In this document: positions 17,508 to 25,356 of the stretch, piece after piece
Layout of the letters: every line of letters starts with the position of its first letter
Position numbering within the stretch: position 1 is the first letter of the stretch
Source of the DNA: CAVVFX01 sp963777595
GTDB lineage: Bacteria > Acidobacteriota > Terriglobia > Bryobacterales > Bryobacteraceae
Reading direction: 5' to 3'
Length of the DNA stretch: 64,000 bases
Assembly: GCA_963777595.1 (NCBI GenBank)
Contig: CAVZRE010000040.1
Coordinates: 186,001-250,000 of the forward strand
The notes under the pieces: generated by a model
What the model was told of the DNA's origin: nothing
Seen by the model: the letters and a program-made list of their open reading frames with translations, nothing else
The model's database searches: none
Program-made: the position numbers and the translations under genes

Positions 17508-17581
17508 AGATGGCTCCTTGGCAACAAGCAGCTATCATACCCGGTTCGGGTGGAAGGGTGGCATGGAACTCAATGTCACGG
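17296..17581. repeat. 286-bp direct repeat, copy 1
   Basis: This segment, covering the first ~70 codons of the mutase fusion plus its leader, matches 20001-20286 with three substitutions and two compensating one-base indels by eye. The match ends abruptly at GTCACGG. Beyond it the neighbouring sigma-factor sequences are related but much more diverged. Confidence 0.9.
17505..17519 (-). promoter_or_regulatory. Ribosome-binding site with probable ATT start codon
   Basis: On the minus strand AAGGAG (17514-17519) is followed after six bases by ATT (17505-17507), in frame with LKAVILAAG. No ATG, GTG or TTG occurs in this frame between the upstream stop and the LAAG strand. The same site is present unchanged in the duplicated copy (20210-20224), so a single sequencing error is unlikely. 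Confidence 0.5.
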
Positions 17582-17605
17582 TCGGAACCGACATCCGCAG
17601 TGCCG

Positions 17606-18147
17606 CTACGGTCTCCGCAGCGGTCGTAGGGCGGGAAACTCTATTTTTTTCTTTTCCGCGGAACGATGGACGGCAACTGTGGGCCCCCCTTCGCTCATGG
17701 CCATTGCCGAAAGCAGTGAAGCGTATGGTTTGCGGGACTGGCCGACGAGGGAGACTTTGAGCTTCGCGAGATCGCGCCGTGCTGAAGATCCTGGTCGTTC
17801 AGGCAAGCGACCACACGGTGTGAAAGCGGTAACGCTACTCGCCTGAGTCGATTTGGCAGAATGGTTGCGGGCTCCGCGTTTTTGTGTGAGGGCACGATCC
17901 GCCCGATCGGAAGAAGGAATCTGCAGGAGCCGAGGAAGAGGGAACGGCATTTGCCGCGGCTCCGACCGGCGCGGTCCAGATAGCGGCCTTCGAGGATGCG
18001 AACGAAAAAGTGCAGCATGAGAACCTCTCCCTCGGCTCCGGTATCGGCGCCCGTAGACACAGACGATTGGTCGCACAGGCGCATCATGGCCTCCCGGCAA
18101 CCCTGGCGGCCCGGCTTGCCAGCGGCGGCTACGAGTGGAAATCCCAA
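17606..18147 (-). pseudogene. Decayed ECF sigma factor gene
   Basis: Minus-strand remnant of a second copy of the sigma gene at 20308-21040. Recognisable pieces are FPLVAAAGKPGRQGCREA (compare LVVAAGNQGGQDCRAA), FFVRILEGRYLDRAGRSRGK and CRFLLPIGR, followed by shifted fragments of region 4. Both substitutions and indels are spread along its length, unlike the clean one-base shifts elsewhere in the window, so this is true decay. It sits upstream of the mutase fusion exactly as the intact sigma copy sits upstream of the truncated mutase copy. From 18148 to 18391 no feature was seen. Confidence 0.7.
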
Positions 18148-18391
18148 TCGCGCGGATTTGTGCGGCAGAAGTGCGTCACGGCCGCGAATTCTCTGCCAAT
18201 TGGGTGAAGCGTATGGGACACTGCCATTACCATTCCTCGGGAAGACAAGACCTTACCGCCAACTATTTGAATCGCCCCGGTCTTCCTTGCACGCCGTACA
18301 TCCCGGGCCGCATGGGCTTCAGCAAACCATCGGGCCTAAGAACTCTCTGTATTCCCTGAGCAAGTCGAAATCGCTGGTACAGTGATGGTGT

Positions 18392-18616
18392 ATGGAACTG
18401 CCTCAAAACATCGAGATCCGAACCGACGTGATGATGGGGAAGCCGTGCCTCAAAGGCACCAGAATTCCTGTCTACCTTGTCCTGGAAAAACTTGGGGCCG
18501 GTGAGACGATCGAGCAGATTCTCGCCGCCTATCCCCAGCTTTCCAGGGATCACATCACTGCGGCCCTGAGGTATGCGGCAGGTTTAGCGAGCAACGAAAT
18601 CGTCCTCGCTTCGTGA
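18392..18616 (+). CDS. DUF433 antitoxin-like protein
   Basis: 74 residues, the standard size for DUF433. The family's core is present: IEIRTDVMMGKPCLKGTRIP followed by VLEKLGAGETIEQILAAYP and ITAALRYAA, a small helical DNA-binding-like domain. Its stop (TGA 18614-18616) overlaps the GTG start of the next gene. DUF433 genes are regularly paired with DUF5615 PIN-like genes and are considered antitoxins of a type II toxin-antitoxin module, probably binding their own promoter. It lies within the degenerate patch between the decayed sigma gene and the partial tRNA copy. Confidence 0.85.
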   Translation: MELPQNIEIRTDVMMGKPCLKGTRIPVYLVLEKLGAGETIEQILAAYPQLSRDHITAALRYAAGLASNEIVLAS

Positions 18617-18966
18617 AACTCCTTCTGGACGAGAATCTTTCACCGCTGCAGGCGGCTATCCTCAGAGATATCGGCCACGACGCCGTCGCTGTTGCCGAGG
18701 TCGGGCTCTCGGGAGAACCGGACGAGAAAGTTCGCGCATTTGCAATTGAAAGCGGCAGAATCCTTCTCACCCTCGATGCCGATTTCGGAAACATTCTCCG
18801 ATTTCCAACCGCAGGCACGCCAGGGGTGATCCGTTTGAAGATCCATCCACCGACGGAAGAGGCGATCCGGGAGCAGATTTACAAAACGCTGGAGGTTCTC
18901 AGGGGAACCCCGCTCGTAGGCTGCCTTGCAGTTTCCCACGGCGAAGTGATTCGCATCCGGAGTTGA
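18613..18966 (+). CDS. DUF5615 PIN-like toxin
   Basis: 117 residues starting at GTG 18613, overlapping the antitoxin stop by four bases. Features of the DUF5615 PIN-like family: KLLLDENLSPLQAAIL with the first acidic residues, GHDAVAVAEVGLSGEPDEKV, and the central LLTLDADFGNILRFP with the second Asp pair. It ends in a C-terminal strand VSHGEVIRIRS. PIN-fold toxins are Mg-dependent RNases; whether this subfamily cuts RNA is inferred. The operon with DUF433 is the normal arrangement and both genes appear intact, although the surrounding DNA is decayed. Confidence 0.85.
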   Translation: MKLLLDENLSPLQAAILRDIGHDAVAVAEVGLSGEPDEKVRAFAIESGRILLTLDADFGNILRFPTAGTPGVIRLKIHPPTEEAIREQIYKTLEVLRGTPLVGCLAVSHGEVIRIRS

Positions 18967-19998
18967 GGTCCCTGGGGATATTCATTATTGGAAGTGACGC
19001 AGTCGAATGATGCTTTGAAAAATCCTTCGGAAGGTGACCGGCACTCGAGTTCTGCATTGGAGCGGTTATTGCGAAGCCCTCCCGGAGTCGGCGTATCGAG
19101 GCGCTTGGCATTCTCACTTCAGACTTGAGAGTGCTCTCCAAGGGGCATGGCCCGGATGATTACGAGCGCGGAATGACGGCAACGGAGAACCCTGATGGGA
19201 CTGCGGCTCGCCAATTTTACCCGGTTGCAGGAGGATGGAGCCAGTTCTATTGAGGCTCAGGGGACCGGCGGACACTCCGCGGAATGCACGCCAGTTCAAG
19301 ATGCGCGTCCGGATGAACTCGTGTGAAAACTGCGATACAGAATGCGGGGCCTGAAGGTGTTTCCGAGGAGAGAGAAGAAAAGCGCGTGAAAGTTGAAGTG
19401 GTGGGCCTAAGAGAACTCGAATCTCTGACCTCTTCCGTGTCAAGAAAGTTTTGGGTATGGGCTGTGTGCCAGAGGTGTGCCACTGGGGGCGGCTCACGGC
19501 GGAATCGCGGCTCTCACCTCCGGCCAGCGACCGCCATCACGTGGGGAGCCTGCAACGCCGCGGCTCGATTCTTTCCACGCTCGATCACGAGATCCTCCGC
19601 GGGTTGCGCGTGAATGCCACGTGGTGACCGGCGGAGCGGCTCCTGGGCGGAATGAGGCGCTACTCGGTCGAACCCTTCGCGTCCAGCTCGGGAAATTGAC
19701 GATTGTTTGAAATAAAGACTGCAGCGTTTATGGGTTTATGGCATTCATTGCGTGCGACTTAAAGTCGCCTATTTTAATGACTTGTTCAAGGGTCTTCGAC
19801 AAAAGAACAAAAACGGCATAAAAACCTGATGCTCGGTTTATAGGAACAAATGGCAAAAAGCTACTTGTTCATGATTACGATGTTTGTTTCGATCTGGAGG
19901 GTTCCCGATCCAATCGGACTCGTTTATGCCCGTCTCACGATAGAATCGCTCCTTGCCGAGAGGCTTGCAGCTATTCGCTGTCGCCGTTCGCCTGATTT
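18967..19998. other. Gene-poor accessory stretch
   Basis: No convincing gene is visible over about 1 kb; open frames here are short and show no known domain. It contains the 50-nt tRNA-Val fragment (19395-19444). It also contains a patch at about 19706-19870 that is clearly richer in A and T than the surroundings, with a palindrome GCGACTTAAAGTCGC at 19754-19768. Probably debris of an integrated element. Confidence 0.5.
19395..19444 (-). repeat. Partial tRNA-Val copy, probable attachment-site scar
   Basis: Fifty bases are identical to 21196-21245, which cover the 3' flank, CCA end, acceptor 3' strand, T arm, variable loop and anticodon arm of tRNA-Val. The match stops inside the 5' side of the anticodon stem. 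A same-orientation copy of the 3' part of a tRNA gene, on the 3' side of the intact gene, is the classic product of integration by a tyrosine recombinase. Confidence 0.8.
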
Positions 19999-20000
19999 CC

Positions 20001-20212
20001 GCGCGAACATCCTCCTGCCGGTAGCCGACGACTACGTAGATATCGTCCGCGGGAACCAGTTCCAGAACGTTCTGGATCACGGACTCGAGGATGCTGCGAT
20101 CGCCCAACGGCTGCAGCATCATGGAGGGACCGCCGGCAGTGACAGCGTCATGGCCGGCGGCGAGGATTACCGCTTTGAAGGGCTTGGTCGGATGTGGAGA
20201 GTTGGCGGGAAT
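20001..20212 (-). pseudogene. Truncated second copy of the mutase-fusion gene start
   Basis: The first ~70 codons of the nucleotidyltransferase domain (through VVVGYRQEDVRAE) are repeated here with the same AAGGAG and ATT start, then run into unrelated sequence at about 20000; the frame stops at 19838. No mutase domain follows. It is part of the 286-bp direct repeat and cannot make a functional enzyme. Confidence 0.85.
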
Positions 20213-20286
20213 AGATGGCTCCTTGGCAACAAGCAGCTATCATACCCGGTTCGGGTGGAAGGGTGGCATGGAACTCAATGTCACGG
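20001..20286. repeat. 286-bp direct repeat, copy 2
   Basis: Partner of 17296-17581 in the same orientation, 2.7 kb away. Recombination between the two copies would delete the toxin-antitoxin pair, the decayed sigma gene and the tRNA fragment. Confidence 0.9.
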
Positions 20287-20307
20287 CTCCGGCGAGTTTC
20301 ACAGAAA

Positions 20308-21040
20308 TCAGTTTTTGGCTCTGAGTGTGGAGATGAAAAAGCTGATTTCGGAGTCGACTTCTGCCGGGACGGCTACGGTCTCCGCGATCGTAGTGTGGAA
20401 GAGGACTCGATATCGTTTCCGCAGACGATGGACGGCGACTTTGAGGCTGCCTTCGCTAAGACCCATCTCCGAAGCCAGTGAAGTATAGGGAACATCGGAC
20501 TGGCCGAGGAGGAAGACCTTGAGCTTCTCGAAATCACCGGGGGCGCCGTGTTGCACATATTCGTCCTTCAGGCGAGCGACCACACGGTCTAACAGAGAAA
20601 GCGCCCAGTTGCGTTCGAAGATACCCTCCGGCGTTTCGTTATCCAGGGGTTCGAAGCGATAACGCTGCTCGCCTGAGTCGATTTCAAAAGGCAGAATGCC
20701 GCCGGCCCCTCGTTTCTGAGCGAGGGCACGATCGGTCTGATCGGAAAGAAAGAATTTGCATGAGTTCAGCAGGAAGGAGCGAAATTTGCCACGGCTGGGG
20801 TCGGCGCGTTCCAGATAACGGCCTTCGAGGATGCGAACAAAAAAATCCTGCGTCAGATCTTTCGCTTCCTGCTCCGCGGTGACCGCGCCGGCGCACATAG
20901 GCATAGACGGGATACCAGTATTGCTCGCACAAGCGCGCGAGCGCCGCACGGCAATCCTGGCCGCCCTGGTTGCCGGCGGCGACAACCAGCGTCCAACTTG
21001 TCACAGGAAACTCGCTGCCCGACCGTGTGTGAGATGTCAC
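20308..21040 (-). CDS. ECF-type RNA polymerase sigma factor, one frameshift
   Basis: About 243 residues after correction. Region 2 starts in one frame (LVVAAGNQGGQDCRAALARL then WYPVYAYVRRRGH). It continues one base over as AEQEAKDLTQDFFVRILEG and RGKFRSFLLNSCKFFLSDQ; the shift is near 20877. Region 4 is visible as FLLGQSDVPYTSLASEMG and LSEGSLKVAVHRLRKRYR, a helix-turn-helix binding the -35 element. The GTG at 21040 is preceded by GGGAGAG. This subgroup is common in Acidobacteria and Planctomycetes; its target genes are unknown. No anti-sigma gene is adjacent. A decayed paralogue lies at 17606-18147. Confidence 0.8.
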
Positions 21041-21199
21041 GACGCTCTCTCCCGACTCAGATAAGGAAATCCGGCGGCGGAAGTTACAGCCGGGCGCACT
21101 TTGCCTGATTCACCAGGGAACGTCGGGCTCAGAGGCTGCGCGAGACTGAGGTCCAAGGGGACCAAGTTCCGTTCCATCCGCGATAGACTTTGAAAGAAG

Positions 21200-21276
21200 T
21201 GGTGGGCCTAAGAGAACTCGAATCTCTGACCTCTTCCGTGTCAAGGAAGCGCTCTAACCAACTGAGCTATAGGCCC
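21200..21276 (-). tRNA. tRNA-Val (GAC anticodon)
   Basis: Minus-strand cloverleaf of 77 bases including an encoded CCA. Acceptor GGGCCTA pairs with TAGGCCC; D arm GCTC-AGTTGGTTA-GAGC; anticodon stem CTTCC/GGAAG with loop TTGACAC giving anticodon GAC; T arm AGAGA-TTCGAGT-TCTCT. Its 3' half is duplicated at 19395-19444, marking it as an integration target. Confidence 0.97.
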
Positions 21277-21302
21277 GTTTGAACGTAAGTTAACATTATA
21301 GC

Positions 21303-23174
21303 CTACCTCGCCGTTTTGAGCACCGCGTCGATCGAGGTTTGGGCGATGGGATGGTAGGCCGGGCGAGCGACATGATAAATTTGCAGCGCGCGTTCACGGC
21401 CTTCCGCCGTTTTTGCCATTTCTTCGTAGATGGGCTTGATGTATTTGCGGCGACCGACCGTCTGCAAGAACGTAGTGAGCTTCGCGTAGGCCGGTTGATA
21501 GTGCGTCTTCACGGTCATCAGGAGCCATTGCGCCAGAATCTCATCGTTGCGTGAGGCAGTCAGATGGAATCGATCGTCGATCCTCTTCATCCCCGCAGCG
21601 CCGAGTTGCAGCGGCATCCGGTTGAGAAAGCGCAACCATTCCTGGGTGCTCCAAGCAGCACTCGCAGCGATATCGTCGGCGCCGTCGAGCCATTTCTTGG
21701 CAGCCGCGTCCACCTTGTCGAAGAGCACGGAATGAACGCGAGGTGCGCTGAGCGGGAGACCGGAGCCGTCGATCCAAGCGGCTAATGGGATCTGTTCCGC
21801 CAAATCAGGGTGAGGCTCGAAGAGCGTCTGTTTCAGGTACGCCATGGCTGTTTCCGTGGTGATGCTCTGAAAGCTATAACGGTCGAAATAAGAACGGAGA
21901 TAGTTATCGAAGCGTTCCCGGCCGAACGTTTTCTCGAGCTGTAGCAGAAACAGATACCCTTTTTCATAGGGCACTGAGGTGGCGCCGTCATCCGGATCGC
22001 GGCCTTTCAGATCGATATGCAGAACCTGATCGCGCGGCGCGAGATGAGCCATTTCGTCATCGAGCTGTTGACGCCCGAGGACGGCCTCCATCTCGGCGCG
22101 GTCTTTGCCGTAGAGTTGTTCGATGATGCGCCGCTCGATATAAACGGTATAGCCTTCGTTGAGCCAGAAGTCGCTCCAGGTAGCGTTCGTGACCAGGTTT
22201 CCCGACCATGAATGCGCCATCTCATGCGCGATCAGCGATACCAGGCTCTTGTCTCCCGCGAGGATGGTGGGAGTGACGAACGTCAGGCGCGGATTTTCCA
22301 TGCCGCCGAACGGGAAACTGGGAGGAAGCACGAGCACATCGTAGCGATCCCAGCGATAGGGGCCGAACAAATCCTGAGTCGTGTCCATCATCTTGCCCAT
22401 GTCAGAAAATTCGTTGGCCGCTGATTCCAGCAGCGACGGCTCGGCATACACCCCGGAACGGCTGGCAACGGACTTAAACGAGATGTCGCCGACTGCCAGG
22501 GCAATCAGATAAGACGGGATGGGACGGCCGAGTTGGAAAAGAAAGTCACCGATGCCGTTCCGGCTTCGCTCGTTCGACGCGCTCATCACAGCCTGCATCT
22601 CACGGGGGCAGCGAATTCGGGCGTTGAAGGTCACGCGCACGCCGGGAGTGTCTTGAATGGGTATCCAGCTTCGGGCATGAATCGCCTCGGATTGTGAATA
22701 GACGAACGGCAGATCCTTGCCGGCCGTTTGTTCGGGCGTGAGCCACTGTAGTCCGGAAGCGGACGGGCTCGTGGAGTAGTTGACCCGGACGAAACGAGCT
22801 GAGGGAGAGATCTGGATAGTGAGCGCCGAACCGAGGATGGGATCCTCTTTCCCCAGGCTGAAGGTAGTAGCAGCCCAACGGGTCTTGTCTTCGGAGAGTT
22901 CCACCTTATCGATTGCCAGTTTGCGGGTGTCGAGCACCAGGTTCTTAGCGTTCTCATCGATGGGTGTAAAGCCCAGCACCGCGTAACCCATGATGGTCTT
23001 GACATCGAAGAGAACGTGGAGATCCAGATCGACGGTCTCGACGCGCACCTGCTGTGGGTTGGAGAATGAATGAACGTCTTTAACGGCTAGCATATTGGGT
23101 TGTTCGGGATGGCTGCAAGAGGCCAGGAATAGCGCGGCGAACGAAATGGCGGGCAAGGGGCGAGAGACGTTCAT
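21303..23174 (-). CDS. M1 family zinc aminopeptidase, lipoprotein
   Basis: 623 residues, leukotriene-A4-hydrolase-like branch of the M1 family. A lipoprotein signal ends in LASC, predicting membrane anchoring outside the cytoplasm. An N-terminal beta-sandwich domain (~30-230) precedes the catalytic domain, with exopeptidase motif FPFGGMENP near 291, zinc motif HEMAHSWSG near 313 and NEGYTVYIERR near 336 supplying the third ligand. The helical C-terminal domain ends in a LTA4H-like repeat region. It removes N-terminal residues from peptides. Its ATG overlaps the stop of the upstream RND adaptor gene by ATGA, an unusual coupling. Confidence 0.92.
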   Translation of the reverse strand: MNVSRPLPAISFAALFLASCSHPEQPNMLAVKDVHSFSNPQQVRVETVDLDLHVLFDVKTIMGYAVLGFTPIDENAKNLVLDTRKLAIDKVELSEDKTRWAATTFSLGKEDPILGSALTIQISPSARFVRVNYSTSPSASGLQWLTPEQTAGKDLPFVYSQSEAIHARSWIPIQDTPGVRVTFNARIRCPREMQAVMSASNERSRNGIGDFLFQLGRPIPSYLIALAVGDISFKSVASRSGVYAEPSLLESAANEFSDMGKMMDTTQDLFGPYRWDRYDVLVLPPSFPFGGMENPRLTFVTPTILAGDKSLVSLIAHEMAHSWSGNLVTNATWSDFWLNEGYTVYIERRIIEQLYGKDRAEMEAVLGRQQLDDEMAHLAPRDQVLHIDLKGRDPDDGATSVPYEKGYLFLLQLEKTFGRERFDNYLRSYFDRYSFQSITTETAMAYLKQTLFEPHPDLAEQIPLAAWIDGSGLPLSAPRVHSVLFDKVDAAAKKWLDGADDIAASAAWSTQEWLRFLNRMPLQLGAAGMKRIDDRFHLTASRNDEILAQWLLMTVKTHYQPAYAKLTTFLQTVGRRKYIKPIYEEMAKTAEGRERALQIYHVARPAYHPIAQTSIDAVLKTAR

Positions 23175-24385
23175 TGAATTATCGGGCGCACGGGATCGCC
23201 GTCTTTCAGCGCGTGATCCGAGGGTAAAGCGACCCGGTCGTTGTCTTTGAGGCCTTCGACGATCTGTGCCCGGGTGACGCTGGCCGCGCCAACCTTAACC
23301 GGCCTCCAGACCACACGGCCGTCCACCAGCAGATAGACGCCAACCACTCCGTTTTCGCGATGCATGGCTTCCTTCGGAATGGTCAGCGCATTTTCCACCA
23401 GGCTGGTACGTATCTCGGCATTGACGTTCGTTCCGGGCACCAGTTCGTGGTTCGGGTTGTCGATGGTCACCTGTACCTCGCCTACCTGCCTCGTCCCGAG
23501 GGGAACAATCTCCGCCGGCTTCTTCTCCACCACACCAGTCCAGCTGTGGCCCGGTAAACCGTCCCAGGTAATCTTTACCGGTTGCCCTTCGCGTACCCTT
23601 CCGAGCTCCGGCTCGTCGACATACACGCGTACCCGTAAGTGATCGATATTACCAACACTCGCCACCAGATCGCCAGGATTGAGGTAAGTGCCGGGGCGCG
23701 CAGGCAGACTGTAGACGACGCCGGCAACGGGTGCGTATACCGCGCCTTGAGAAAGCCTTTCGCTAGCCAGCCGGACGGCCGCTTCGGTCTCCTGAAGACG
23801 AGCGTTACCTGCGGCTACATCCTGTTTGCTGACGAGGACTTCGCGACGCTTCTGGAGGGCCGCCAAAGCCAACTCCGTATCGTGAAGTTTGGCGTGTGCG
23901 ACCTCCACATCCATCGTGCTTGCCGCTTGTTTGTCGTGCAGCCGGCGCAAGGAGTTGTAGTCCTTCAGCGCCTCGTCATGATCGGAGCGGGTGTGCTCGA
24001 TATCACTTTCGATCTGCGCGAGTTCCACACTCTTGCCGCCTTGTTTCAGCGTATCGAGAGCGGCGCGCGCCTGCAGCTCACGAGCTTCCGCGGCATCGAG
24101 ATCCTCGTGCAGCCCGGGCTCGCTCAATCTCGCCAGTAGGGCACCCTTGGAGACGGTCTGGCCTTCCTTTACCGGCACCTGAGTCACTAAGCCCTGGTTG
24201 TCTACACGGATGTCCTGCCAGACGACCGGTTCTGCCTTGCCATTGGTGATGAGGTTACTGACAAGGGTCTCGCGGTGAGCGGTCGAAAAGTTGATTTCCG
24301 GCGGCTGGGATTTGCGCTGGATGCTCCACCAGACCAATGCGGCGAGAAGTATCAGAGTCAGCAGAAGAAGAATGCGTTTCGTCAT
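23171..24385 (-). CDS. Efflux RND/HlyD-family periplasmic adaptor
   Basis: 404 residues with a single N-terminal membrane helix (ILLLLTLILLAALVWWS). Then a barrel-sandwich hybrid half with VPVKEGQTVSKGALLARL near 72, a coiled-coil hairpin of about 85-205 rich in E, A, L and K, the second lipoyl half (YAPVAGVVYSLPARPGTYL) and a beta-barrel domain near 250-330 (GEVQVTIDNPNHELVPG). Adaptors connect an inner-membrane pump to an outer-membrane channel. No pump gene is adjacent; the next gene is an M1 peptidase overlapping by four bases, so the partner must be encoded elsewhere. Confidence 0.9.
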   Translation of the reverse strand: MTKRILLLLTLILLAALVWWSIQRKSQPPEINFSTAHRETLVSNLITNGKAEPVVWQDIRVDNQGLVTQVPVKEGQTVSKGALLARLSEPGLHEDLDAAEARELQARAALDTLKQGGKSVELAQIESDIEHTRSDHDEALKDYNSLRRLHDKQAASTMDVEVAHAKLHDTELALAALQKRREVLVSKQDVAAGNARLQETEAAVRLASERLSQGAVYAPVAGVVYSLPARPGTYLNPGDLVASVGNIDHLRVRVYVDEPELGRVREGQPVKITWDGLPGHSWTGVVEKKPAEIVPLGTRQVGEVQVTIDNPNHELVPGTNVNAEIRTSLVENALTIPKEAMHRENGVVGVYLLVDGRVVWRPVKVGAASVTRAQIVEGLKDNDRVALPSDHALKDGDPVRPIIQ

Positions 24386-24544
24386 CTAGCGAACACATTC
24401 CTTATCGTCCTGTGTGACCGGCTCGAGGCGTGCAAGACGCCTGTTGCGCAGCCGGGCAGACCACAGCAGACGATAGTCCGCCGAATCGTCGGGATTGGCA
24501 CGGATGGAGAAGCAGAGCCCACTGATTCATGTCTAACATAAACG

Positions 24545-25315
24545 GTGGGGGAGGGTTCTCAAATCGACGGGCTAGTGCTCTCGGCGGGCGGAATGTTCGC
24601 TGCCTATCAGGCGGGTGTTTTTAAGGCTCTCCACCGCTTTTGGAAGCCGGATATGGTAGCTGCCGCGTCGGCCGGCGCGCTGAACGGCTGGCTGGTCGCT
24701 GGTGGAATCGAACCGGACGAACTCATCGAGCGCTGGCTTCATCCGGACACCGCGAAGACCGTCAAGTTCCGGAATACGTTAGACCTGTGGAACGGTTACT
24801 TCGACCCTGGTCCGCTGCTCGATCGCGCGCAGGCCCTTCAACGAGAATATCCACGTAAGCTGCCGCTGGGTATAGTGGCGATTGAAATTCCAAAATGCCG
24901 CCAGCTTCTCTTCCGGGATGATGAAATCACTCCCGAACATCTGGTTGCGACTTGCTCGATCCTTCTCTTCTATCCATCGGTGCGGATTAACGGCTACAGG
25001 CTGGTAGACGGGGGGCTGTTCGAGTCTACTCCGGTCTGGGCTGCGGGTGAGATGGGTGCGACCCGTGTGATCGCGGTCAATGCGCTGCCGAAAATCACTC
25101 CCTGGGCCATTCATCTAGTCCTTTCGGGGATGCACCGGCTGCGCAGGATGCCTGTATCACAATCCTTGCAGGTCTCCGTCATCTCACCTTCCGGTCCCAT
25201 GGGCACCGCGAGAGACGCAATGATTTGGAAGGCGGACAACGTGCGCCGTTGGATTGAAATGGGAATTCGCGACGGAGAGAGTTATCTGAGGCAGGAAGAC
25301 CGGGGCCGCAGATGA
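24545..25315 (+). CDS. Patatin-like phospholipase
   Basis: 256 residues from a GTG start. The oxyanion loop reads LSAGGMFAAYQAGVFKAL (usual form GGGXRGXXXXG). The nucleophile Ser is in AAASAGALNG, so the first Gly of GXSXG is replaced by Ala. The second dyad residue is the Asp of LVDGGLFESTPV near 155. The family hydrolyses acyl esters of lipids. No signal peptide is visible, so a cytoplasmic or peripherally bound enzyme is likely. It is divergent from the RND adaptor gene. Confidence 0.88.
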   Translation: MGEGSQIDGLVLSAGGMFAAYQAGVFKALHRFWKPDMVAAASAGALNGWLVAGGIEPDELIERWLHPDTAKTVKFRNTLDLWNGYFDPGPLLDRAQALQREYPRKLPLGIVAIEIPKCRQLLFRDDEITPEHLVATCSILLFYPSVRINGYRLVDGGLFESTPVWAAGEMGATRVIAVNALPKITPWAIHLVLSGMHRLRRMPVSQSLQVSVISPSGPMGTARDAMIWKADNVRRWIEMGIRDGESYLRQEDRGRR

Positions 25316-25356
25316 ATGGCTTCAGGTTCATCCACGGCTCCGGGTTATTGCAAAAT

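Noticed and set aside
19114..19497. Minus-strand frame across the partial tRNA as a possible integrase end
   Set aside because: No catalytic Arg/His/Tyr pattern of tyrosine recombinases could be seen, so an integrase relic is not claimed.
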